A DNA stretch of 41,182 bases. It comes from Clostridia bacterium (GTDB taxonomy: Bacteria; Bacillota; Clostridia; Christensenellales; Borkfalkiaceae). This document shows, in pieces, positions 31,237 to 37,815 of this stretch. The notes below the pieces were generated by a model, which was not told where the DNA came from, searched no databases, and saw only the letters and a program-made list of their open reading frames with translations. Made by a program: the position numbers and the translations under genes. The stretch covers positions 10,709 through 51,890 of the forward strand of contig JAJQDC010000057.1 of assembly GCA_021202395.1 (NCBI GenBank), read 5' to 3'. Within the stretch, counting starts at the first letter, position 1. Each line of letters starts with the position of its first letter.

Positions 31237-32226
31237 TCAATATTTTGTTATTTTAACAGACTTGATTATAATGGGTTCTACCGTTAAGGTATAATCTACT
31301 TCGGTTGCGGCGTTGGCAATCTGCTCTATATTATCGGTATAAACGCTCTCTGCATCAACGGTAAACTTATCGGTATCGTCGTTATAGTTATCGTCTATAT
31401 AGTCGTCTATAGCTTCTAACAGGTCTTCTAACGTATCAAGGTCGTCGTCGCTGCGCAGTGAACCGAACGTAGCGTAGCTTGACGTGCTAAGAGCAGAGCT
31501 GTCGGAAACCTGTATGGCAAACAGGCTGGTTGCGCTGTTGTACTGGTAGTCGCGTACAAGAACTTCTTTCTTGTTGGTCTTTACGTAAACCTGAGCCTTG
31601 GCGGTGTCGTCTATAACCTTGGTGGTATAGTACATTTTAAGGGAACCCTTTATAGCCTCCCTTTCGCCGTTTTCTATGGTATGGCCGTTGTTAGAAAATT
31701 CACCGTATACGGTATGGTAAGCAGCTGAGCTGTCTACCGTCATATTGTCGTTTTTATCGTAGCCGCTGTAGTTTGTGTATACGCTTGCGGTAAGTGCGCT
31801 GCTGGTGTAGAACAGATCGTAATAGTTATCTCTTGCGCCGTTAAAATTAGTATCTTCAAGGTTGTTGGCGCTAAGATACTCTGTCATAGAAGCGTTGGAG
31901 CAAGCATCCGCATAAGTGCCGGCATCGTCTGTCATAACATCGTAAGCATAACCGCCGCCGTACCAGTCGGTAGACGTGTAGTCGTGTATTATGGTGTTAT
32001 CGTAAAAGCCTGCGTCGGCAAGTTCGATAAAATGGCGAACGGTTACGGGGTACATATTCCTGTAAAGGGTATATTCCAGCTCGTACGTTTCGCTGTTGAA
32101 TTCTATTGTGATTTTTGCGCGGGCATGGTTTGTTTCTATTGTGCAGCCGGAAAGTGCGGCGGCACCGCCTATTGTAGCTGCAACGGCACCTATGCACAGT
32201 GCGCGAAGTACTTTATTGAATTTCAT
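31237..32226 (-). CDS. Cyclophilin-like lipoprotein (degenerate peptidyl-prolyl isomerase)
   Basis: The signal peptide ends in the lipobox LSGC (C28), so the protein is likely anchored outside the membrane. The following ~100 residues (ITIEFNSETYELEYTLYRNM, PVTVRHFIELADAGFYDNTIIHD, WYGGGYAYD) resemble the N-terminal half of cyclophilins (P-x-T-V-x-N-F, G-F-Y-D-N). The catalytic FHR and the FMxQGG segments are replaced by IIHDYT and YGGGY, so isomerase activity is doubtful. The C-terminal ~200 residues, rich in Ser, Tyr and Asp, are unassigned. I chose ATG 32226 (329 aa) because the signal peptide begins there and an AAGGCGGA site precedes it; the frame is open 37 codons further upstream across the promoter. 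Confidence 0.8.
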   Translation of the reverse strand: MKFNKVLRALCIGAVAATIGGAAALSGCTIETNHARAKITIEFNSETYELEYTLYRNMYPVTVRHFIELADAGFYDNTIIHDYTSTDWYGGGYAYDVMTDDAGTYADACSNASMTEYLSANNLEDTNFNGARDNYYDLFYTSSALTASVYTNYSGYDKNDNMTVDSSAAYHTVYGEFSNNGHTIENGEREAIKGSLKMYYTTKVIDDTAKAQVYVKTNKKEVLVRDYQYNSATSLFAIQVSDSSALSTSSYATFGSLRSDDDLDTLEDLLEAIDDYIDDNYNDDTDKFTVDAESVYTDNIEQIANAATEVDYTLTVEPIIIKSVKITKY

Positions 32227-32266
32227 ATATTCCGCCTTAAAAAGTTTTATAAAACGATACAGTCTA

Positions 32267-32295
32267 AGTTTACTTGTTTTTACCCTTTCAGTCAA
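32267..32295 (-). promoter_or_regulatory. Promoter of the cyclophilin-like gene
   Basis: On the minus strand TTGACT (32290-32295), 17 bp, TAAACT (32267-32272), 41 bp before the chosen start. Confidence 0.75.
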
Positions 32296-32437
32296 GCAAT
32301 TTAGTCCGCTGCAACCAAATTTTCGCACCTTACACAATTAAAAATTATCAACCATCGCAAAAATGCGTTAAATAGAGCGGGACTTCGTGTTTTGCTCACC
32401 TTACCTTATCTGAATAAAATACTGATTCTGCGGTATG

Positions 32438-32467
32438 CAAAAAGCGGGCAAGTCCGCTTGCCCGCTT
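32438..32467 (-). terminator. Terminator of the rplJL operon
   Basis: Perfect 11-bp arms (AAGCGGGCAAG and complement) with TCCG loop; on the minus strand TTTTTGC follows, 16 bp after the rplL stop. Confidence 0.92.
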
Positions 32468-32482
32468 TGCTTTTAACTTAAA

Positions 32483-32860
32483 TTATTCAAGAACTGCGGT
32501 TGCGCCTGCTGCCTTAAGGTCAGCAACGATCTTTTCAGCCTCTTCCTTAGGAGCGTTCTCTTTAAGCACGCCGCCTTTTTCTACTGCAGCCTTAGCTTCT
32601 ACAAGGCCAAGACCTGTGAATGCACGTACAACTTTGATAACGTCGATCTTCTTAGCGCCAACGTCTTTAAGAACTACGTTGAATTCTGTCTTTTCTTCTG
32701 CTGCGGGAGCTGCTGCTGCGCCTGCTGCGGGAGCTGCTGCTACTGCTACGGGAGCTGCTGCTGAAACGCCGAATTTTTCTTCAAGAGCTTTAACAAGTTC
32801 GTTGAGTTCAAGTACGGTCATAGAACCGATTTCGTCTATAAATTTATTGATATCTGCCAT
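32483..32860 (-). CDS. rplL: 50S ribosomal protein L7/L12
   Basis: L7/L12 forms the ribosomal stalk dimers that recruit translational GTPases. The 125-residue protein has the N-terminal dimerisation helices, an Ala-rich hinge (about 38-55) and the C-terminal domain ([32 protein letters not shown]). Start ATG 32860 with a GGAGGAAC ribosome binding site, 86 bp after rplJ in the usual order. Confidence 0.98.
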   Translation of the reverse strand: MADINKFIDEIGSMTVLELNELVKALEEKFGVSAAAPVAVAAAPAAGAAAAPAAEEKTEFNVVLKDVGAKKIDVIKVVRAFTGLGLVEAKAAVEKGGVLKENAPKEEAEKIVADLKAAGATAVLE

Positions 32861-32946
32861 TTTAATGTTCCTCCGATGGATTTTAAATTAATTTATTGTT
32901 CCCGTTTTTGCGGTCGGGTAACCGTTATAGTTTGTTAATCTTGCGA

Positions 32947-33474
32947 TTAACCTTCTGCCTTGCTTTTGGCAATGCCGTCGAGTACGCGGACGATTCCCGA
33001 CATAAGGTTGTTTAACACGCCTGCAAAATTTGCGATGGGCGCCTGCATAGAACCGAGCATCTTTGCAACAAGTTCTTCTTTGGAAGGCATTGTAGCAAGC
33101 GCGGTTACACCCGCTTTGTCTACGTAAGCGTTATCTGCAAAGCCGCACTTTAAAATTACTTTTCCGTCGTAATCTTTTGCAGCTTGCGACATAAGCTTTG
33201 CCGCCGTTATCTCGTCGCCGGAAAATGCTACCGCTGTAGGGCCGTTAAGCGCTTCGTCAAACTGGTTGTAACCAAGGTCGTTGAATGCTTTGCGCACAAG
33301 GGTGTTTTTGTAAACCTTGTATTCGCAGCCTGCTTCCCTGCACTTATTTCTTAATGCAGAAACTTCAGCTACCGTAAGCTTGTTATAGTCTACGAATATA
33401 ACAGATTTAGACGCCTTTATTTTGTCGGTAATTTCCTGGACAACTACTTTTTTAGCTTCAAAATTGGCTGACAA
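32947..33474 (-). CDS. rplJ: 50S ribosomal protein L10
   Basis: L10 is the stalk base that carries the L7/L12 dimers and represses its own mRNA. The 175-residue protein shows KASKSVIFVDYNKLTVAEVS, YKVYKNTLVRKAF and a C-terminal helix for L12 binding. Start ATG 33474 with an AGGAGGT site. A 180-nt leader with an attenuator hairpin and a separate promoter precede it. Confidence 0.97.
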   Translation of the reverse strand: MSANFEAKKVVVQEITDKIKASKSVIFVDYNKLTVAEVSALRNKCREAGCEYKVYKNTLVRKAFNDLGYNQFDEALNGPTAVAFSGDEITAAKLMSQAAKDYDGKVILKCGFADNAYVDKAGVTALATMPSKEELVAKMLGSMQAPIANFAGVLNNLMSGIVRVLDGIAKSKAEG

Positions 33475-33652
33475 TTTGTTACCTCCTATATTAATGATAA
33501 AAATAAGTCCTTACACCGCAGGGGCATAAGGACGTAAAATACATAATATATGGCGTAAAGCCGTTCGTCGCCTTATTCCTGAGCCGGTAATATTGAGCCT
33601 TGCGGCGCCGACCTTCTGCGGAAAATTAGCTTATTTATTTTTGTTCTAAAAC
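33475..33652 (-). ncRNA. L10 leader with attenuator (probable)
   Basis: The transcript from the promoter at 33653 has a ~178-nt leader. It contains a complex GC-rich fold (CCGCAGAAGGTCGGCGCCGC, then ACCGGCTCAGGAATAAGGCG) in the position of the known L10-binding leader of Firmicutes, and near its 3' end a terminator hairpin (33507-33533). I assign the class from position and general layout; a covariance-model hit is needed for certainty. Confidence 0.6.
33497..33533 (-). terminator. Attenuator in the rplJ leader
   Basis: GTCCTTA and TAAGGAC arms around a GC-rich loop, followed on the minus strand by TTATTTTT, 23 bp before the rplJ ribosome binding site. Its placement before the gene indicates regulated termination. 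Confidence 0.75.
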
Positions 33653-33681
33653 AGTATATTTGCTTTTAAGCAATTTGTCAA
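33653..33681 (-). promoter_or_regulatory. rplJL promoter
   Basis: On the minus strand TTGACA (33676-33681), 17 bp, TATACT (33653-33658). rplJL is thus transcribed separately from rplKA. Confidence 0.85.
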
Positions 33682-33757
33682 CTGTTTTTGCGATAAATTT
33701 TTTTTACCGCATTTAAGCCTTCCCCCTCAAGGGGAAGCCATAACAAGGTGTTTATTA

Positions 33758-34447
33758 TTAACCCTTGTTGTAGCTTACCTTAACGCCGGGGCCCATTGTA
33801 GAGCTTAACGTAACGCTCTTGATGTACTGGCCCTTTGCTGCGGCGGGTTTAGCCTTTACTATTGCTTCCATAAGGGCGTTGAAGTTTTCGGCAATCTTTT
33901 CTGCGCCGAAAGACTTTTTGCCTATGGGGCAGTGGATAATAGCCGTTTTGTCAAGGCGGTATTCAACTTTACCTGCTTTAACTTCTTTAACGGCTTTAGC
34001 TACGTCCATAGTAACCGTACCAGACTTGGGGTTGGGCATCAAGCCCTTGGGGCCCAATATCCTACCTATCCTACCAACTACGCCCATCATATCGGGGGTG
34101 GTAATCATTACGTCAAAGTCGAACCAGTTATCGCGCTGTATACGCTGGATGGTTTCTTCTGCGCCTACATAGTCGGCACCTGCTGCCGTAGCTGCGTCTG
34201 CCTTGTCGCCTTTTGCTATAACAAGAACTTTCTTTGTTTTACCTGTACCGTTGGGAAGCACCAGCACACCGCGGACCTGCTGGTCTGCCTGGCGGGGGTC
34301 AACGCCCAAACGGACGTGAAGTTCTATAGTTTCATCAAAGTTTGCTTTTGCTGTGCCAAGGGTAAGGTTTACAGCTTCGGCAACTTCGTATGATTTGGAA
34401 TGGTCGTATGATTTTACGCTTTCTGCGTATTTCTTGCCAACTTTCAT
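33758..34447 (-). CDS. rplA: 50S ribosomal protein L1
   Basis: L1 binds 23S rRNA at the E-site stalk and often represses its own operon. The 229-residue protein has [56 protein letters not shown] and the C-terminal [13 protein letters not shown]. Start ATG 34447 with AGGAGGTAAC, 18 bp after rplK. Confidence 0.98.
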   Translation of the reverse strand: MKVGKKYAESVKSYDHSKSYEVAEAVNLTLGTAKANFDETIELHVRLGVDPRQADQQVRGVLVLPNGTGKTKKVLVIAKGDKADAATAAGADYVGAEETIQRIQRDNWFDFDVMITTPDMMGVVGRIGRILGPKGLMPNPKSGTVTMDVAKAVKEVKAGKVEYRLDKTAIIHCPIGKKSFGAEKIAENFNALMEAIVKAKPAAAKGQYIKSVTLSSTMGPGVKVSYNKG

Positions 34448-34465
34448 TGTATGTTACCTCCTGCC

Positions 34466-34891
34466 TTACTCTTCCACAGTAACGCCCATAGAGCGTGCCG
34501 TGCCTTTTACCATGCTTTTAGCTGCTTCTAATGTAGAGCAGTTTAAATCGGGCAGTTTGGTCTTTGCAATTTCTTCTACCTGAGCCTTGGTGAGCTTGCC
34601 CACTTTGTCCCTGTTGGGGCGGGCGCTTGCCGTATCTATACCCAGTGCCTTTTTAATAAGTACGGGTGTAGGGGGCGTTTTAAGGATAAAGGTAAAGCTT
34701 CTGTCCTGATAAATGGTAACTACGCAGGGGATAATCAAGCCTGCTTTGTCTGCGGTTTTTGCATTGAATTCCTTAGTAAAGCCGGGTATGTTGATACCGT
34801 GGGGGCCAAGGGTAGAACCTACAGGGGGTGCAGGTGTAGCCTTGCCGGCAGGAAGCTGCAGTTTTACAACCGCGGTTATTTTTTTAGCCAT
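34466..34891 (-). CDS. rplK: 50S ribosomal protein L11
   Basis: L11 forms the GTPase-associated centre with 23S rRNA and is needed for stringent control by RelA. The 141-residue protein begins [20 protein letters not shown] and has the proline-rich [14 protein letters not shown] and [18 protein letters not shown] blocks. Start ATG 34891 with an AGGAGG site. It is separated from nusG by about 660 bp of repeats and one copy of the three-copy leader-like element; a promoter within that gap was not clearly identified. Confidence 0.98.
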   Translation of the reverse strand: MAKKITAVVKLQLPAGKATPAPPVGSTLGPHGINIPGFTKEFNAKTADKAGLIIPCVVTIYQDRSFTFILKTPPTPVLIKKALGIDTASARPNRDKVGKLTKAQVEEIAKTKLPDLNCSTLEAAKSMVKGTARSMGVTVEE

Positions 34892-34963
34892 AAAAAAATT
34901 TCCTCCTATGTGGTTATAGCGGATACGCCATTAAAAAAGATTTAACGTATTCTCCCACATATA

Positions 34964-35124
34964 TATTCACGAATTTCTTTTTGCATTGCTGTGCAAAAAC
35001 AAATTCCGTGATTTTTAAAGACAAACCAACCTTGCATAAATGCTGCGGTTGTTTTTTCTTTCTTTTGCGCATATGCTCAGGGCATAGATATTGTATAATG
35101 CGCAAAATTCAATCTTTTACCTTA
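34964..35124 (-). ncRNA. Three-copy leader-like element, copy upstream of rplK
   Basis: Same order as at 18338: TAAGGTAAAAGATTGAATT, hairpin I (TTTTGCGC/GCGCAAAA), hairpin II (CAACC/GGTTG), hairpin III. Here hairpin III has CACG-GAATTT paired with AAATTC-GTG, the reverse of the CGTG/CACG pair in the other copies, so pairing is conserved although both strands changed. It lies about 75 nt before the rplK start. Confidence 0.6.
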
Positions 35125-35149
35125 AGCTGCAAGTAGGTTGCAGCAAATA

Positions 35150-35273
35150 GGGACGAGCAACACATTTCTCTAAACAGCACTTATGCGCTGTTTAGGTGTT
35201 GCGAGATGAGTTTGCGCATAGTGAAAGGCGCAAACGGTGCCCGAAACGGCGGTTGTCCTTGCCGCCGTTGAGA
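35150..35273 (+). ncRNA. Four-copy covarying structured element, copy 2
   Basis: GGGACGAG, stem A (CAACAC/GTGTTG with inner AAACAGC/GCTGTTT), CGAGATGAG, stem B (TTTGCGC/GCGCAAA), CGGTGCCCGAA, stem C (ACGGCGG/CCGCCGT), TGAGA. It is on the opposite strand to nusG and rplK, between which it lies, so it cannot be their leader in this orientation. Confidence 0.6.
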
Positions 35274-35306
35274 ACTTACGCACAGCAAAGCCGCACCTTC
35301 GCAAAG

Positions 35307-35556
35307 TTATTATCTGAAAATAATAGCCGCAATTTGCTACGCAAATATGCGTTTTTTTGTTAATCTTGCCTTATTATAAGCGACACACAACCCTATGTCA
35401 TTGCGCGTGAGCGATAGCGCTACTTTGCGCACCTTATTGTAAAAGATTTCAGATTATAAGGCGCAGATATTGCCACTCTTACGCACGGCAAAGCCGCACG
35501 TGCGCAACGCTATTATTTTTTTTAATAAGCCGCTTTTTGCTTACGCAAAAGAGCAA
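35307..35556. repeat. AT-hairpin/AGCCGC repeats between nusG and rplK
   Basis: Two units at about 35307-35352 and 35509-35556 each combine an AT-rich hairpin (ATTATCTGAAAATAAT; TATTATTTTTTTTAATA), AGCCGC and a small hairpin (TTTGC..GCAAA). A third is at 18537. Between them lie a TCATTGCGCGTGAGCG block and AATCTGAAA-type fragments. No gene is supported from 34892 to 35557. Confidence 0.65.
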
Positions 35557-35557
35557 T

Positions 35558-36094
35558 TTACTCTTCTATCTTTCTTATCTGGATGAATTCTACTTCTACG
35601 TCGGTAGTTCTGCCAAAAAGCTCTACGCTTACCAGCGCCTTCTGGGCAGGAATGTTCAGCTCTTTTATAATACCGTCAAACCCTTCTAACGGGCCGGCGT
35701 CTATATTCACCTTTTCGCCTACGGCAAAGTCTGCGTCCACCACCACTTCTTCAAGGCGCATTTTGCGGATCTCCGCCTCTTTCATGGGGATAGGTCTGCC
35801 CTGCGGACCTACAAAGCCCGTAACACCCCTTGTATTGGTAACCCAATACCAAAGCTGGTTAGAGTAGATCATCTTTATAAAAACATAGCAAGGCAACAGC
35901 TTGCGCTCTACAAGTTTGCGCTTGCCGTTCTTTTCTTCTATGGTGGTTTCCATAGGAATCTTCACGTCAAAAATCTGATCCTGAAGATTATTATTTTCTA
36001 TAAGCCTCTGCAAGCTGTCCTTTACCATCGATTCGTATCCCGAATAGGTGTGAAGGATATACCAACAGGGCGTAGTTTCAGTAAAGTCAGGCAT
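35558..36094 (-). CDS. nusG: Transcription termination/antitermination factor NusG
   Basis: NusG binds RNA polymerase and links it to Rho or the ribosome. The 178-residue protein has the NGN domain (CWYILHTYSGYESMVKDSLQ, RKLLPCYVFIKM, GVTGFVGPQGRPIPM) and a C-terminal KOW domain (FAVGEKVNIDAGPLEGFDGII). Start ATG 36094, 6 bp after secE, with a GGAGATT site inside the secE end, so the pair is translationally linked. Confidence 0.97.
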   Translation of the reverse strand: MPDFTETTPCWYILHTYSGYESMVKDSLQRLIENNNLQDQIFDVKIPMETTIEEKNGKRKLVERKLLPCYVFIKMIYSNQLWYWVTNTRGVTGFVGPQGRPIPMKEAEIRKMRLEEVVVDADFAVGEKVNIDAGPLEGFDGIIKELNIPAQKALVSVELFGRTTDVEVEFIQIRKIEE

Positions 36095-36100
36095 TACGGT

Positions 36101-36325
36101 TTAATCTCCGATACTTGTAACAAGGTCTAAAAGTGCCTGCAAACCAAAGTTGATACCTGTAACAACTATAAGGAAGGCAAGAACTACTACAAGAACGACG
36201 CCTGTAGATTTTACTACCTTGGGGAAAGTGGGCCACGTTACCCTTTTAAGTTCAGAAAAGGTTTCTTTAAGGCGCCTGCCCATACGTACGAAAATATTGG
36301 GTTTTTTGGTTTCTGTTTTAGCCAT
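36101..36325 (-). CDS. secE: Preprotein translocase subunit SecE
   Basis: SecE clamps SecY in the Sec channel. The 74-residue protein has the conserved amphipathic FSELKRVTWPTFPKVVKST segment and a single C-terminal transmembrane helix. I start it at ATG 36325 (MAKTETKKP), which has an ACGGAG site; the same frame stays open to 36439 but that part is the translated three-copy RNA element, not protein. It lies between rpmG and nusG as in other Bacillota. Confidence 0.95.
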   Translation of the reverse strand: MAKTETKKPNIFVRMGRRLKETFSELKRVTWPTFPKVVKSTGVVLVVVLAFLIVVTGINFGLQALLDLVTSIGD

Positions 36326-36342
36326 AAGATAAACTCCGTTTA

Positions 36343-36488
36343 CTCGTGAATTTCTTTTTGAATTGCTGCTCAAAAACAAATTCACGACTTTTAAAGACAT
36401 ACCAACCTTGCATAAATGCTGCGGTTGTTTTTCTTTCATCTGCGCATTTGCTTATTACATAACGCGCAAAATTCAATCTTTTACCTTA
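36343..36488 (-). ncRNA. Three-copy leader-like element, copy upstream of secE
   Basis: Hairpin I (TTGCGC/GCGCA), hairpin II (CAACC/GGT(A)TG-type) and hairpin III (CGTGAATTT/AAATTCACG with extended TTTTTGA/TTCAAAAA) in the same order as in the other two copies. It ends about 17 nt before the secE start codon, next to its ribosome binding site, as in the frr copy. Confidence 0.6.
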
Positions 36489-36504
36489 ACATATCTGACC
36501 ACCA

Positions 36505-36560
36505 TTCTTGCCTTCCATTGGGGGAAGGTGGCAGTATAGCTGACGGATGAGGGATATACC
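36505..36560 (-). repeat. CTTCC-hairpin repeat between secE and rpmG
   Basis: CTTGCCTTCCATTGGGGGAA, then GGTGGCAGTATAGCTGACGG and GATGAGGGAT, is a short member of the family at 18595 and 30979. No gene is supported between 36489 and 36625. Confidence 0.65.
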
Positions 36561-36625
36561 CATTATAAACTACCGCCTATTTTTTAATCCGATGTTACGG
36601 TAAAAAGCAAACAACAAAGAAAAAA

Positions 36626-36790
36626 TTACTTGGTTTCTTTATGTTCGGTGTGCTTTTTGCAGAAAGGGCAGTACTTAGAAATAACAAGCCTGTCGGGATC
36701 GTTACGCTTATTCTTGTAGCTGTCGTAATTCCTGTGTTTGCACTCGGTACATTCAAGAGTTATCTTTGCTCTTACTGATGCTTTCTTCAT
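36626..36790 (-). CDS. rpmG: 50S ribosomal protein L33
   Basis: The 54-residue protein, below the size of most ORF listings, reads [20 protein letters not shown] and continues with a second CPFC pair, so it is the four-cysteine, zinc-binding form of L33. ATG 36790 is preceded by a GGAG site. It is the first gene of the rpmG-secE-nusG segment with a strong promoter at 36843. The tRNA-Trp gene often found after rpmG is not present. Confidence 0.95.
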   Translation of the reverse strand: MKKASVRAKITLECTECKHRNYDSYKNKRNDPDRLVISKYCPFCKKHTEHKETK

Positions 36791-36842
36791 TATAGAAAAC
36801 TCCGTACAAAAAAATTACACCCCCTCAAAGAGATGTAGACAA

Positions 36843-36871
36843 AGTTTACCACACAAATTTGCGGCTGTCAA
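36843..36871 (-). promoter_or_regulatory. rpmG-secE-nusG promoter
   Basis: On the minus strand TTGACA (36866-36871), 17 bp, TAAACT (36843-36848), 53 bp before rpmG. Confidence 0.85.
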
Positions 36872-36979
36872 CCCTTTTTGGGAATGTTTTGTAAAAAACT
36901 TTTTTTCTATTATAATAATTAACACTTCTTGCCGTCTTTAAGGAAAGGCAAGGTGTGGCAATGTACAAATTGCTCTAAC

Positions 36980-37048
36980 TATTAGGAGATCTCTCCACGC
37001 GTTCACTAACGCTCACTTGGTCGAGATGACAACCCTACGGGTTGTACT
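36980..37048. repeat. Short palindromic repeats
   Basis: GGAGATCTCTCC at about 36984 is followed by GGTCGAGATGAC (about 37018) and CAACCCTACGGGTTG. They are related to blocks at 28555-28602 and 40688. Confidence 0.6.
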
Positions 37049-37171
37049 TCTCAACAGCGGCAAGGACAACCGCTGTTTCGGTCGCCGCAAACGCCTTGCA
37101 TTATGCGTTTGCTCATCTCGCAACACAGCAACAGCGCACTGTGCTGTTGCAAGAACTGTGTTGCTCGTCCC
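37049..37171 (-). ncRNA. Four-copy covarying structured element, copy 3
   Basis: On the minus strand: GGGACGAG, stem A (CAACACA/TGTGTTG with inner GCAACAGC/GCTGTTGC), CGAGATGAG, stem B (CAAACGC/GCGTTTG), CGGCGACCGAA, stem C (ACAGCGG/CCGCTGT), TGAGA. All arms differ from copy 1 yet pair fully. Confidence 0.6.
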
Positions 37172-37174
37172 GCA

Positions 37175-37364
37175 GGGCTGTCATTTCGCGTGAGCGATAG
37201 CGCAATGACAGAGAGTGTTCGGTCGTTTTTTCTCCCTTGGCTTCCCCTTCTATGGGGGAAGCTGGCGCATAGCGACTGCGTGAGCGTAGCGAAACTCTGC
37301 GCACCACATAATTGTTCTATAATATGGCGCAGATGAGGGGATATTCCTGCCTTTCCTTATTTTT
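37175..37364. repeat. 190-bp direct repeat, copy 1
   Basis: This segment matches 40993-41182 with no difference I can find. It is made of smaller palindromes: TCATTTCGCGTGAGCG and its CGCAATGAC partner, TTCCCCTTCTATGGGGGAA, and CTCTGCGCACC with GGCGCAGATGAGGGGAT. The second copy runs to the window end, so the repeat may be longer. Confidence 0.9.
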
Positions 37365-37384
37365 CTGCTAATCGGTTTTTTAAT

Positions 37385-37425
37385 GCGGTTTAAAGTAGTC
37401 CCCTCATCCGCCCGTTGGGCACCTG
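37385..37425 (-). repeat. Tail of a nested repeat
   Basis: On the minus strand GGTGCCCAACGGGCGG and GATGAGGGG directly follow structured-element copy 4, in the same arrangement as after copy 1. Confidence 0.6.
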
Positions 37426-37547
37426 TCTCAGCGGCTGTAAGGGCATCAGCCGCTTCGGGCATCGTTTGCGCCTTGCACTATGCGCAAACTCATCTCGCCG
37501 CCATAAACAGCACATATGTGCTGTTTAAAGAAATGGCAGCTCGTCCC
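37426..37547 (-). ncRNA. Four-copy covarying structured element, copy 4
   Basis: On the minus strand: GGGACGAG, stem A (CTGCCAT/ATGGCGG, one G-T; inner AAACAGCAC/GTGCTGTTT), CGAGATGAG, stem B (TTTGCGC/GCGCAAA), CGATGCCCGAA, stem C (GCGGCTG/CAGCCGC), TGAGA. It is preceded by CTTGCCTTCCCCTTTTACGG as in copy 1. Confidence 0.6.
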
Positions 37548-37559
37548 GTAAAAGGGGAA

Positions 37560-37770
37560 GGCAAGATGTGTTGCGTTGCGCCCAACCTGCTGGTCGCCAG
37601 TCCTGGCGCGCGAGCGAGACGACACTCTGCGCACCGCATTATAAAAAAGGCTTCAGATAAATGGGCGCAGATATTGCCACGCGGTAGAGACCGCTCGCAA
37701 TGACGTGTGGTCTACTGTCGTTTGCAATAAGGTGAAAAAGTAGCGCTGACGCTCACGCGCAATGACAAAG
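37560..37770. repeat. REP-like repeats
   Basis: CCCAACCTGCTGGTCGCCAG (as at 30728), CTCTGCGCACCGC with a TTCAGATAAATG block, and GCCACGCGGTAGAG with CGCTCGCAATGACG (about 37676-37705) fill this gap. No gene is supported between 37548 and 37815. Confidence 0.65.
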
Positions 37771-37815
37771 AATGCGCTGTCGTTTACAATAATGCAAAAG
37801 ATTTGCGTGAACAGT

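Noticed and set aside
34914..35105. Short ORF with QPQHLCKVG upstream of rplK, similar to the apparent N-terminal extension of secE
   Set aside because: The shared peptide comes from the three-copy RNA-like element. The frr copy has an indel that breaks the frame, so the sequence is conserved as structure, not as protein.
36326..36625. tRNA-Trp gene between rpmG and secE
   Set aside because: No cloverleaf, GTTC-A arm or CCA end is visible; the gap holds only the leader-like element and a repeat.
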